Assembly (NCBI GenBank): GCA_038501625.1
Contig: JAZAYU010000008.1
Coordinates: 9,052,938-9,116,937, forward strand
Length of the DNA stretch: 64,000 bases
Source: Corbicula japonica
Lineage: Eukaryota > Mollusca > Bivalvia > Venerida > Cyrenidae
Direction of reading: 5' to 3'
The notes beneath the pieces are model-generated. The model did not search any database, had not been told where the DNA came from, and worked only from the letters and a program-made list of their open reading frames with translations. Position numbers and translations under genes: made by a program. Of this stretch, positions 35,801 to 44,655 are shown in pieces. Each line of letters opens with the position of its first letter. Position 1 is the stretch's first letter.

Positions 35801-36000
35801 TTCAGGTTCTTGTGGTCTGACCTACCAGTCACCACTTCAAATTTCATTTTCTAGGACTTCAAAAAGAACTTACCTATGGTGGATATAAATGTTGTATTGA
35901 ATGCGTCATCTGAAAAACGGAATAACAAGCACGTCTTTCCAACACCAGAGTCACCAATTAGTAACAATTTGAACAGTAAATCATAGGTCTTTTTTGCCAT
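20729..36000 (-). CDS. RAB10: RAB10 small GTPase, six coding exons, 199 aa
   Basis: Coding exons join as 36000-35874, 28799-28739, 28037-27899, 27324-27235, 21710-21609 and 20809-20729: 600 nt, 199 residues, every intron GT-AG. RAB10 is a Rab GTPase that switches between GDP and GTP to steer Golgi/endosome-to-plasma-membrane vesicles. All G motifs are present: P-loop GDSGVGKT (16-23), switch I Thr41, DTAGQ (64-68), NKCD (122-125), ETSAK (150-154). Switch II reads [13 protein letters not shown], with Thr73 at the site that LRRK2 phosphorylates in vertebrate RAB10. RAB10 rather than RAB8 is shown by [34 protein letters not shown] and IAREHGI. The tail ends KKCC, a double-cysteine geranylgeranylation signal. 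Human RAB10 has 200 residues. Introns are 0.6-7 kb and full of transposons. Confidence 0.97.
20873..21022. mobile_element. MITE family 2 copy in RAB10 intron 5
   Basis: CCTTTACTCCATATATATGC start and TTGAGTAATGGGTTAA end; contains GTATAGATCCTGATCAGCC and GGATCTGCACTCTTCAC. Shortened on the right. Confidence 0.75.
21609..21710 (-). CDS. RAB10: RAB10 coding exon 5
   Basis: 102 nt (34 codons), acceptor CATTTCAG, donor GTAGGT. It encodes [20 protein letters not shown] to the end of the G domain (AILNK). Confidence 0.96.
21815..25870. mobile_element. ~4-kb non-autonomous TIR transposon with symmetric ATATGTTACC motifs
   Basis: An end of about 140 bp (21836-21970; TTCTGAAAGCCTAT, CTCTGGCGAGTGGGGCGTTT) reappears inverted at 25728-25862. 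The left end is duplicated in tandem with a 523-bp period (21815-22337, 22338-about 22860). ATATGTTACC occurs at 21961, 22291, 23021 and 24071, and its complement at 24831, 25374 and 25728, so the two halves mirror each other. No transposase is encoded. It lies in RAB10 intron 4. The exact outer ends are uncertain. Confidence 0.75.
25975..26313 (+). pseudogene. Broken 112-codon frame with zinc-ribbon-like cysteines, unknown family
   Basis: The frame starts at an ATG 15 bases after a TATATAAAAGG box (25954-25964) and runs 113 codons with a single TAA at 26113-26115. The first part has two Cys pairs (LCDRCG and KCVFGGC) about 14 residues apart, as in small zinc-binding modules. The second part contains [21 protein letters not shown] do not recognise the family. 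It lies just outside the right end of the 4-kb element, in RAB10 intron 4 on the opposite strand. The opposite frame is also open for 80 codons, so coding origin is uncertain. Confidence 0.3.
26314..27234. other. RAB10 intron 4, 5' part: repeat fragments
   Basis: 26510-26640 has CCCTAACCTTTGACTTATGA and GGACAGACAGGG-type sequence, a worn piece of the bivalve tandem-repeat elements. Nothing else stands out. Confidence 0.35.
27235..27324 (-). CDS. RAB10: RAB10 coding exon 4
   Basis: 90 nt (30 codons), acceptor TTGTTGCAG, donor GTAAGA. It encodes [20 protein letters not shown] and onward to KDKGDN, including the guanine-specificity NKCD motif. Confidence 0.96.
27462..27644. mobile_element. Small pogo-like MITE, 183 bp, in RAB10 intron 3
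   Basis: CAGTGAAACATGGTATTAGG at the left faces CTTAATTACTGGATTTTACTG at the right; TA flanks both ends. GACCAC/GTGGTC motifs repeat inside. Confidence 0.75.
27711..27851. mobile_element. MITE family 1 copy (CCAAT palindrome) in RAB10 intron 3
   Basis: AAACCAGTCTCGAATCTC and TTTGAGACTGATCTCC arms, with GATTGGCTGAAATGG facing CCATTTCAGCCAATC. It ends about 50 bases from the exon 3 donor. Confidence 0.85.
27899..28037 (-). CDS. RAB10: RAB10 coding exon 3
   Basis: 139 nt, acceptor TTGCACAG, donor GTAAAG. It encodes [18 protein letters not shown] through KWLRNIDE, which includes switch II. Confidence 0.97.
28739..28799 (-). CDS. RAB10: RAB10 coding exon 2
   Basis: 61 nt, acceptor CTTACAG, donor GTAAGA. 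It encodes [20 protein letters not shown] and the first two bases of Trp63. Confidence 0.96.
29304..29372 (+). repeat. tRNA-derived SINE head in RAB10 intron 1
   Basis: A-box-like GGTAGCTGAGTCGGGACAGC and B-box-like CCGAGTTCAAG stand at tRNA spacing. The acceptor stem does not pair, so this is a SINE head or pseudogene rather than a tRNA gene. Confidence 0.45.
29474..29697. mobile_element. MITE family 2 copy, nearly full length
   Basis: CTCTTTACTCCATATATAAC start, CAGTGTAAATACAGATCAAC, TTTTGGTCAGAAATAATC in the centre, GATCAGGGTCTACATTGTTC, and TTATGGAGTTAAGAGTTA end. About 224 bp, in RAB10 intron 1. Confidence 0.85.
29698..33240. other. RAB10 intron 1, mostly unassigned
   Basis: No exon or transposon end is recognised. 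Noted items are a perfect 14-bp stem hairpin at 30828-30864 (TTGCGACAGGTAAA arm, 9-base loop) and AAGGGAAG-type short repeats near 30640-30690. Open frames of 60-100 codons are all without family resemblance. Confidence 0.35.
33477..34531. mobile_element. hAT-like non-autonomous element nested in the tandem-repeat element
   Basis: It starts CAGGGTTGGGTGGTAAATAC and ends TTTGCCAACCCTG. Subterminal GGTAAATACCGG-type and GGCAAATACTGG-type motifs occur at both ends in inverted order. Flanking 8-mers ATAAAAAT and ATAAAATA agree at six positions, close to the 8-bp duplication typical of hAT elements. It contains an 18-G run (34023-34040) and no transposase. Confidence 0.75.
35267..35298. other. Terminal hairpin of tandem-repeat element
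   Basis: AATGCCCGTCGCCAT pairs with ATGGCGGGGGCATT. It is homologous in position and sequence to the hairpin at 12724-12754, although the adjoining tandem units are unrelated. Confidence 0.7.
35874..36000 (-). CDS. RAB10: RAB10 coding exon 1 (residues 1-42, split codon 43)
   Basis: The ATG is at 35998-36000 and the exon ends before GTAAGT (35868-35873) with phase 1. It encodes the P-loop and switch I up to STI. No in-frame Met lies upstream that would extend it credibly. Confidence 0.97.
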
Positions 36001-36240
36001 TATAAAAAGCAATAAAATGGCGGACGCCTATTCCAACTTCGTCTTGTTTCGCTTTAGTAAGATGGACGTCTCATCAAAATGATGGCATATTCCAGACGTT
36101 TAAATCATATAAAACATAACATATATTTGGGCATGTGATAGGGTTCTGTCATTTGTTTCCATTTATTGAAATGATTTCAGCCTCCAAACGTCACTTCCTC
36201 ATCGGCCGACACTGCATCAAAGGGAAGTCACTCGATAATA
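36001..36240 (-). promoter_or_regulatory. RAB10 5' UTR and proximal promoter region
   Basis: Just upstream of the ATG the plus strand reads AAAATGGCGG (36014-36023), a match to the YY1 core that often sits at transcription starts; AAGATGG recurs at 36059-36065. Further out, 36188-36198 has ACGTCACTTCC, overlapping a CRE half-site and an ETS core. There is no TATA box at a credible spacing. Assignment is by motif only. Confidence 0.4.
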
Positions 36241-36985
36241 ATTAATGAGTCATCCACCATGTCTAACTTTCCGAATAGCTCGTCGCCTCACGGACAGCTT
36301 GTGTCTGGTTCTCTATGTACTGGTTAACAGATTTGGTAAGAACAGGTAATCCAGACTTGGACACCGGACACCTATTGCTATCTTTATTTGGTAAAGAAAG
36401 TCAACATCTCAAAGAAGAGATGAACAATAAACCCCGGATATGTTAATATACTGAGGCCTTCTATCAACTGTAACAACAAAAACGTTAGCTAGTAAAACTG
36501 AAACATCTTCAGATTTCAGTATATAATTATAAAAACACACGAAGTATTTTCGGATATGGAATGGAATAGATAGAGTTTCAAATCTCAATCACCAAGTAAC
36601 CAAGATATTTGTCTAGAAATTATGTGACGAGGAACAATTGTAAATGGAATTTCTCATTTACAAGCTGATACCTTACTCATCAGATATAGTTATACGATTG
36701 CATATATACAGTAGATTTAACTGTGTGTTATGTCCCCAACATCATAAACGAGGTTTTCTTTGGATTAATAGGCATGTTGTTTGAGTTACACTAATCATTT
36801 ATATCATTAACATATCTTTTTAAAGGGGATAGTGACTGTATTTAAATTCGAAATTAACAAATTCAGGTGTAACGGTCTTTTGAAGATCGTTTACTTATAA
36901 AATGAATAACAAAGGTCCAAAAAGTCCACAGCAGAGGCACACCAGACTGCTGTATTGGCATTTATGAAAATATCATGAGTATCTG
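36241..36985. other. Upstream flank of RAB10, no feature recognised
   Basis: Non-coding AT-rich sequence. An untranslated first exon could be hidden here, but I cannot see one. Confidence 0.3.
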
Positions 36986-36990
36986 CGCTG

Positions 36991-37112
36991 AAGGTTATAA
37001 AGCTGAGATTGGAAACCAGTCTCAAATCTCAAGCATTGGCTGGTCGCCATTTCAGCTAATCACATGCTTGAGATTTGAGACTGATTTCCATGCTTAGTTT
37101 TATAACATTGGG
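36991..37112. mobile_element. MITE family 1 copy
   Basis: GGTTATAAAGCTGAGATTGG and its mirrored CTTAGTTTTATAAC end. The inner CCAAT palindrome is partly deleted (ATTGGCTGG..CCATTTCAGCTAATC). Confidence 0.85.
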
Positions 37113-37239
37113 CACAGAAGTGATATTATTAGAGGTCACTAAAAAACCTCGGTCTCATCAAATGAAGATCATCAAGCTTTCTCCGCTTTCAACGCTACAC
37201 TACTGATAATGGTTTAAGTATTTTGTTAAATTGTATAAA

Positions 37240-39547
37240 CACGCCCAGGGAACTCTGATATGGAACTCGTCTTGCGCTCCCGACAAAATCATATCAGCCG
37301 CTTCCGGGGTTACATATCAGACGGAAAATTGACACCGAAAAAGGTAGGTGATCCTAAATTTCCATCGATCACATAAATTAGGGACCATTTCCCGGAAAAA
37401 CTCGAATGCTATTCGACCCTCTTTTGAATAACGAACACAGTGATATTTGTCTCTTTTTGATCAGTTCAAAATCGACTTTAAAAAAGATGTTGAAAGCGAA
37501 GCATTGATCAAAACTGTAGGTCGATCTTCGAACATTTTATGAAATAATACATTGTTTACTCCTTTGTAAGGAAGTAGTATCGTGTGTATGCGTAAAATTA
37601 GATGATATCTCCCATCAGATGAAACTTCAGTGGCCAGAAAATGTACAGCTACCGAATAGTTCGTTAAAATATTTTTGAGTTCCAGACCAGGCTGCCGAGT
37701 TCCATATCAGACCAAGTAGTTTCGCATTAAAATGCTTTTAAGCATGTATAATTATATATGAAAGGATGTTTTACATTCAATTATATTAATTTTTTGCGGT
37801 AGAATGATTTTCAAAATTAAATTTGTCCTTGCTCACTTTTCCAATATTCAGGGGATGGATCGCTTGGGTCAGGGCATACTAACGTCGGATGGAGTTGAGA
37901 AACCAAGGACCGTTTCTTCGACACGCCAATTAGAAAAAAAGGCAAAAGAAGAGAATATTTGAGCTTCAAGTCTTGTATCGATGAACCACGGCGGGGTGAA
38001 ATGCCTGTTCGAGAACATTATACACAATCAAGGAAACCAAAGTTCTAATGTCGAAACAATGTGAACTTTACTTTTACAACGGATTTATGGTCTGCCTTAT
38101 AATGTACGACTTCAAAGTGAATGCATCAGGTGTATTACCAGTGACAGACTTAAAAATACTTTCACGTTCAAGAGAATAACTTTTTGCGTGAACAATGACT
38201 TTTAATGTGATCAAAAATATGCGATATTATTAGTCTGTAACCTGGCTTACATGCCATTTGTTGCGATTCTTTTAGAAGTGTTAATTTTATAATAATGCAT
38301 CTCAGAAAGAAGACATTAATTTATAAAAGCAAAACTGATTTAGATTGTAATATTTTAGCCTTACAGTGCATAAATAAATCAAAAATGAAAGTCTTGCATT
38401 GGTTACTTTTATATTTATTTGTTATTTTTAAAAAGGATTTTTTATACTTTTCTTTAATCCATATAGGGATAGTGAATAATATCCACAGATCTATTTAAAC
38501 TCTTTTATTTCAAAACGTTTCGGCCATCGGCCTTCTTCAGTTGATATTGCGAGTTCCATGTCAACGGAAGAGGGTCGATGGCCGGAACGTTTTGAAATAA
38601 AAGAGTTTAAAAGGAATTTTTAAGAAAATATGTATTTTATCTTTTATTTTAAACGATTTAAAAATAAATCAATGAAAGTTTGAGAATATATCTCCACTGT
38701 GTAGTTCACGTGGTTTGAATGTTTTATTCTGCAATATTGAAAGATTTTTCATTCATTTTTGTCATCACAGGTCTGCATTTGGGCTGAGTAATTCCCTCTA
38801 ACAATGAATAGTTTGCTGCGTTTATTGCAAGCAGATTTTTGTCCGCTTGTACTCAAATTGTCCACTGCATATGTCACATTTTAATCCTAAAATTCCAACA
38901 TGAATGACACTGGTGACAGATCAGATTCTTGTAATAATGTTTGATGCAGATGTCCCATTCAGAGTGTTCCATGTCTTTACTGTCTTCAACTGAAATAGAT
39001 TAAAACACATCAAAGTTAGGTCATCACAAAAAAATCAACAAACTAGCATGCATGTAAATTTTCCTACATGACCAATTCTGATATGGAACTCAGCTGTCTG
39101 ATATGGAGCTCAAAAATATTTTAAGAAATAACTAAGCAGTCATAAATTTGTGGCCATCAAAATTATACCAGATTGAACTTATGATTCGAGTTAACACATG
39201 TATACAAGTAACTGTCACCTAACAACGAGATAAACACCGTATTATTTCAAAAATATTTCAAGAGCGGCCTATAGTTATGATCAATCATTCGCTTTCAACA
39301 TCGTATTTACACTCGATTTTGAACTGATTTAAAGAGACAAATATCATTTTGTTCGTGATTCAAATGAGGGTCGAATAGCATTCGAGTTTTTCCGGAAAAT
39401 GGGCCCTTATTTACATAACTGATAAAATTTCAGGAGCACCAACCTTTTTCAGTGACAATATTCCGTCTGATATGGAACCCCGGAAGCGGCTGATATGATT
39501 TTGTCGGGAGCGCAAGACGAGCTCCATATCAGAGTTCCCCCGGCGTG
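37240..39547. mobile_element. 2.3-kb TIR transposon with ~280-bp ends and ATAAA duplication
   Basis: CACGCC followed by GGGAACTCTGATATGGAACT at the left is mirrored by AGCTCCATATCAGAGTTCCC and GGCGTG at the right. The arms also share GCTCCCGACAAAATCATATC, GCCGCTTCCGGGG and GAATGCTATTCGA. ATAAA flanks both ends (37235-37239, 39548-39552). The GATATGGA(A/G)CTC motif recurs inside at 37690-37706, 39079-39093 and 39099-39112. A 35-codon frame starting at 37855 after a TTCAG acceptor-like site encodes MDRLGQGILTSDGVEKPRTV and a lysine-rich end; its meaning is unknown. Superfamily not assigned. Confidence 0.8.
38494..38611. mobile_element. 118-bp foldback MITE nested in the 2.3-kb element
   Basis: TTTAAACTCTTTTATTTCAA with AACGTTTCGGCCATC is mirrored by GATGGCCGGAACGTTTTG and AAATAAAAGAGTTTAAA, with a short centre. 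Confidence 0.85.
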
Positions 39548-39729
39548 ATAAAAGAGATATAAACAGACGTACGACCAGAGAAGTTCGCTAAATAAAGTAT
39601 GCATGTCACACATTCATACATTTGATAGCCGTTCAGAACAAAAAGGCTGGCGCTGTTTGAGACGTGAATACGACTTTTCCGTTGACGAATAGTAAGGGGA
39701 AATAAGAATTGCAGTAGTGCTGTGATATA

Positions 39730-40233
39730 CACTCAACCACAGTTCTAATTGGTCAACGATTGTATGTTTGTAATGTACCGGTATGCTAGTTTCGTTTCTT
39801 CCCTATGTCAAGAGAGGCTGTGAAAATTACCTTTTTTGTCTATGAATCAATTATAAAATGTCTTTTTCATCTGTATTGATTGTTTTCTTTAACGAACATA
39901 ATACCGTTTACTTACACACCGGGGTCACTCTTAGAAAAGTCTTGAATTGAAATGGAGATACTTAAAAGAGGGATTATTTAAAAAAAAATCTCCTGATTAA
40001 TAAGGTTTTATGGGGGTTTTTTTCCTATTAACGAATGATTATTTAGAACAAAACACGCAATTTGAAGCAATTTACTGGATGATATGCATTTTTAGCCAAA
40101 TATTGGATAAATCTCGCCAAACAGTTCCGAGGTCAATTATTGCTGAACTGAAGACTGTTGTTGGCAACTGATCACAAATACAGAGTTAAGTCATTGTCTT
40201 TATAATATGACCAATTAGAACTTTGGGTGAGTG
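39730..40233. mobile_element. MITE family 3 copy, 504 bp, inverted relative to 16257-16818
   Basis: CACTCAACCACAGTTCTAAT start and ATTAGAACTTTGGGTGAGTG end; TA on both sides. The interior matches the other copy in reverse orientation (TTTCGTTTCTTCCCTATGTC). Confidence 0.8.
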
Positions 40234-41620
40234 TATTCTGTTATTTTGTAAAAAAAATAATAATAAAGAATGATGAAGTTCTGGTTGCGAGGTTGTTAGC
40301 CATTTTAGTTCAACCATCGCATTCGGTGTTTTAACAGCCTGAAGAGAGAACCAATGGTGTACTGTTTTACCATCAATCTATTGTTTATATTAACACAATT
40401 ACCGAGTATTTACGCAGACATATTACATACCGACATAAAAGTATCTCACAGGTGCAGATACCAATGAAGACATGGAGGTGCAGATATCCATAAAGACACG
40501 GCCTTTAGAGACAAAGAATCCGGGTACAATACTCTTACTCTTTCCGGAGAGAACCCTGGTTCTTTAACATGCTCGATGTAAAGCAGCAATACACTCCGTT
40601 GTAAAGCACCAATGCACGCATTGACATCCTTTTTTCATGGTAAAATTCCAGTATGATCTGGGCGGACAGCACTCAGAAATAATAAAAAAAATCAATGCCG
40701 CGTTTGAGATTTGAACTTAGTGTGTCCAGATTGGTAGACACTCGCGTTAGCACGTCATCCTTGTGACAAATTCAGTATACCTGTAGTCGATGACGTATCG
40801 AGCTGAAGTATATTAGATCTGTTAAAATTTATGTTAGAATATTCGCGATGAGTACTAGACTGCTGAACAGTACTTTAGTTGAGGGCGGCCAGATGGGGTT
40901 CTCTTTAATGTTAGTATGGTGTTGGCTTTTTGTTGCACGATAAACATGCTTATTCCAGTGATAGAGACGCCTTTGACTGAATACATGGTGTTTAGAACAA
41001 TATTGTGGACAGCAACGGGTTTTCGTCAACGTCAAACACTCTGCTTCTTTTTTTTCTAAACAGGTGCTACACTCATTTAGTACAATACATGTATCCATTG
41101 ATAAATATATACTAGTAATATGTGCCAACTTTGTGAAGTTCGGAGATACTTCATTTGTGAGACTGACTTATTACAACATCAAGGAATTAATAACTGAAAA
41201 TATGATACGAGACGAAATAACAAAGAGAAAAGAAATGTCTGGGTATATAATTAATGCTTATCTGTTATTGAGTCGCAGTTACACGTAATTTTATTTGAAA
41301 AAAAGATATATTTAAAAGAAAAAGATCTACCATTTGTCGTAGCCAAAACTATGCTCAATTTTTTATTAAAGGTCACAAATGAGAAAGGTACTAATTCTTT
41401 ATCCTACTTCAAAGACAGAAAATACTCATCGAAAACTAATCTGTAAAACATTGTTTTCATGTTCTTATTGAAATAATCAGCTGATTGCATAACATGCACC
41501 AATACATAAAATGCAACAAACCTCGCCATTTTACTTTAAATAATGGGGAAAATAAACGGTTTGAATTTAGTCATTGCATAAACATCATTAAATAAGAGGC
41601 GTATACTAAAGACGCTGGCT
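40234..41620. other. Mostly unassigned; one tRNA-like remnant
   Basis: At 40700-40772 the minus strand has a B-box-like AGTTCAAATCTC and a GTGTC..GGACAC stem, a weak tRNA-like remnant. A 99-codon minus frame (40829-41128) is cysteine-rich (ECSTCLEKKEAECL, RCCPQYC) but has no signal peptide or recognised family. Confidence 0.3.
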
Positions 41621-41625
41621 TTGAG

Positions 41626-41720
41626 GGGCCTCCGTGGCCGAGTGGTTCAGTCCGTTGGCTTACAAACACAGTGGGGGCACCTGGGGTCTTGCTCTACCAG
41701 AAAAAGCTGGAAGTTCACAC
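41626..41720 (+). repeat. tRNA-Ser/Leu-like SINE head, degraded
   Basis: GGCCTCCGTGGCCGAGTGG carries a good A-box of the Ser/Leu tRNA type, as in a SINE family widespread in bivalves. The B-box half is lost or worn. A 62-codon open frame over it is a shadow. Confidence 0.5.
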
Positions 41721-42575
41721 CAAGATATGCACTCATAGGAGGCGAGGCAGGAATTAAAGTCATCATATCATCGTTTCTAGCTATCTTTTTATTTAAACGC
41801 GAACGTTAAATGATATAGATGTGCTTAAAAGTTAGTGCGAATATCTGTAAAATCATATCTTGATATGAAATTAAGTAGCCAAGCAAAGTCTTGGTCTGCG
41901 GTAAGAAAAATGCGTCAAACAAACTAATTAGTGCCGTATAGAATAGACAAAAATAACTTTCTGATTGGTTCTGCCTTATCAGACCTCAAACATCTGCGTA
42001 ATCCGGATTGAATTGTCATCAAATTCGATCAGGATACGATCAATCAACGACTGATTGATAAAAAATAACATTCCTTATTAGATTCCAATATTTAAACAAA
42101 AGAAGCGTGCCTTTTGACATATTGTTTTGTCGTTGATGTCTCGGCATAGGCGTCTTGTGTCAAAGAGGGGCTGTTTATTAGTGACTGTAATGAATATTAA
42201 AGAGGATTAGGTGACGCTTGATTAATAGGACATCAGCTTCATTCAATAGAAGCGTGGCTTTAGTAACCACCGTGACATCAAAGAGTGGTCCGTCTGTAGT
42301 ATACGACAAAATAATTAAGGATTTATTGAGCAAATTTACCGATATCGGTTTAATACATTTAATGTTAACACAAGCATCTAATTTGCCATTTAATGGTTAA
42401 ATATTCCTCCATGAAATTTGACTTCTAATTTTATCTTAATAAATTTCAATCTTGGCTTCATGTGCATTATGATAAGAATTTCAAATTTAAAGCCAAATAA
42501 TACCACCTAGTACGCTTTCGATCGACTAGAAGAATTACAGGGGCCAGTTGTCCGGAACTCATCCGGGGGTTAAAC
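41721..42575. other. Non-coding, no feature recognised
   Basis: AT-rich; no repeats or coding frames with any family resemblance. Confidence 0.3.
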
Positions 42576-42580
42576 TAATC

Positions 42581-42728
42581 AAGCTTGAAGATTATAAAAC
42601 TGAGAATGAAAACCAGTCTCAAATGTCAAGGATCTGATTGGCTGAAATGGCGACTGATTGCCACATCAGCTTATCAGATTCTTGAGATTTGAGAGTGGTT
42701 TCTAAGCATTTTTATAATCTTAAGCCTG
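42581..42728. mobile_element. MITE family 1 copy
   Basis: GAAGATTATAAAACTGAGAA start and TTTTTATAATCTTAAG end, with CTGATTGGCTGAAATGGCG in the left arm. The right arm has lost its CCAAT (CAGCTTATCAG). Confidence 0.85.
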
Positions 42729-43399
42729 GGACGGTTAAATTTGGAAAATTACTAGATATAGTTGTGTGAAATTCGTGTATTTTGAATATTTTTATATCAT
42801 TAAAAACTATTTGTTCTTGTATACACATGCATAAAATAAAAGTGAAAAGATATGATTTTATTTGTAAGAATTACTCGTACTTATTCTTGATTTTTCGGTA
42901 GGTTAGTTTCACTCGCTGATAAAGTTACGAACAACAGGGGGGGGGGGGAGTTAGAAAACTTAAACATCTTGTTTAGCACAGAGCTGCAGTTCTATCACTT
43001 TATTTGCTAACAAACATAATTTCATATATCTTATTTTTTAAAAAATCAACTACAGTAAATCATGACAAAGCCTATAAAGTTTGGGCGTTGGAGCTACCGC
43101 CGTCATTTTATGGGTAAAACGTCCATAGATATAACTTGAGTTATCTATTCACCTTTTTAAAAAAAAAAATAAACACCAACATGATAATCATGATAATTGT
43201 AAAAATTTGAAAATTTGAACAGTGTACTAGTATAAAGTGCAGCCAAAGTTTGTTTTTTGATCTCGGTGCGGCCTTCTGCAACAATACGTTGGACGCTAGA
43301 AGTGGAAAACGTAATTTTAGCTTAATTCAAAATGCAAATTAATAAACTGCTGAAATTCAGCATTAAAAGGCAAAGAAGCATTTTTAAAGCACATGGCCT

Positions 43400-43495
43400 A
43401 AAGATTATATAACAGAGATTGGACAAGTCTCAACTTCAGCAAACCAGGTGCTTGAGATTTGAGACTAGTCTCCATTCTCAGTTTTATAATCTTGA
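43400..43495. mobile_element. MITE family 1 copy, centre deleted
   Basis: AAAGATTATATAACAGAGAT start and TTCTCAGTTTTATAATCTTG end; the CCAAT-bearing centre is reduced to ACTTCAGCAAACCAGG. Confidence 0.7.
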
Positions 43496-43953
43496 GAATA
43501 CTTGACTGAAATATACATTGTAATTGCTAGTAGTTTATAAATGAGCAATTTATAACAAGTCAATGAAAAATGAGCTGACAACCGTTTTTCTTGCCAATTT
43601 TTACATAGCCGATTTGAGTAGATTTGCTTTCAAGAGCAAATATTCCAAATAAATCAAAAATTACAAGAATGAGTTAAATGCTTCAACATTTTTAGATGCT
43701 ATGTTAACTCGTTTAAAAATTAAAATAAATTATTTAAAGATGACATTATCGTTCATTATTGCATGAATCAGTTATTTTCTCTGAAAATCATAGACTAACA
43801 AGTGAAGTTGCTTTGTAAAGTTTACAAGGACACATCCGTACCTTAACAAGTGTGTCTTTAGTAGTTTATTTTTTAAGCGATTGTCACTTTAACTATTAGC
43901 ATATAGTAACATATTTTGTGAACCATAATTTAAATCTGTCTTGAAAACAGACC

Positions 43954-44655
43954 TCAGTCCTCATCACCGACGGATTCACCATAACACTCCGGGGATGAGG
44001 AACTCATGTCCGACGACAAGTTCGATCTTATTCTGACATTCTCCATTCGTATAATGTCATTGTCACTGTTGTTACAAAAGAATTCATTTCGGCTACAAAG
44101 TTTGTCGGATCTATTTCCTTCCGGTACATGCGCGCTATCTTTTTCTTGAAACTCCACGACATCCGAAAGAAGTTTGATATATCTGATCGCAAATCTCAAA
44201 ATTTCACTTTTGCTGAGTTTTTTATCCGGAGGATATGTCGGCAAAAGACGCCTTAAGTCTGTGAATGCGGTGTTAACATTTTGCTGCCTCCATCTTTCCC
44301 TCGTGTTTGTATAATTCCGCCGAGTACACACACGGCGATGCGTCCCCGTTTCCGGTAAAAAGTCTGCACTCCGCCGGACGAACTTACTCCGCAAATCAAG
44401 CGGCAATTCTGCATGGAGTTCAGGTGACATCGAAGAAAAGCTTCTACACTGGCTTGAAAATAAACGCTGCGGTATTTTATCTAAACAAATGAAACTTGCA
44501 TTGTTGCTTTCGGAGTCCAGAAAAACATTGTCATCGTTGTCGTCTCGTGTGTCTAAGTCATCGTCAGTAAAACTGAAGTTGTCCACGGAAATGTCACTGT
44601 GATAATGTTGCTTGTCATCGCGACGGCGACGTTCGTCCTCGGCAGTAAACATCAT
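43954..44655 (-). CDS. TAL/SCL/LYL-type bHLH transcription factor, single exon, 233 aa
   Basis: A basic helix-loop-helix factor of the TAL1/TAL2/LYL1 group. The domain is at residues 112-166: basic region [17 protein letters not shown] (112-128) with Glu120 for CANNTG contact, helix 1 [14 protein letters not shown], loop DKKLSK, helix 2 [27 protein letters not shown] and PPDKKLSK are hallmarks of this group. Such factors pair with E-proteins and, in vertebrates, act in blood and neural development. The N-terminus is highly acidic ([12 protein letters not shown], 31-42), the C-terminus Ser-rich and acidic. The start is firm: a TAA lies immediately upstream of the ATG pair in frame. No intron is needed. 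TAL1, TAL2 or LYL1 orthology cannot be decided here. Confidence 0.92.
   Translation of the reverse strand: MMFTAEDERRRRDDKQHYHSDISVDNFSFTDDDLDTRDDNDDNVFLDSESNNASFICLDKIPQRLFSSQCRSFSSMSPELHAELPLDLRSKFVRRSADFLPETGTHRRVCTRRNYTNTRERWRQQNVNTAFTDLRRLLPTYPPDKKLSKSEILRFAIRYIKLLSDVVEFQEKDSAHVPEGNRSDKLCSRNEFFCNNSDNDIIRMENVRIRSNLSSDMSSSSPECYGESVGDED

Noticed and set aside
40829..41128. Cysteine-rich secreted peptide
   Set aside because: No signal peptide; the cysteine spacing fits no family I know; length is within chance for this region.
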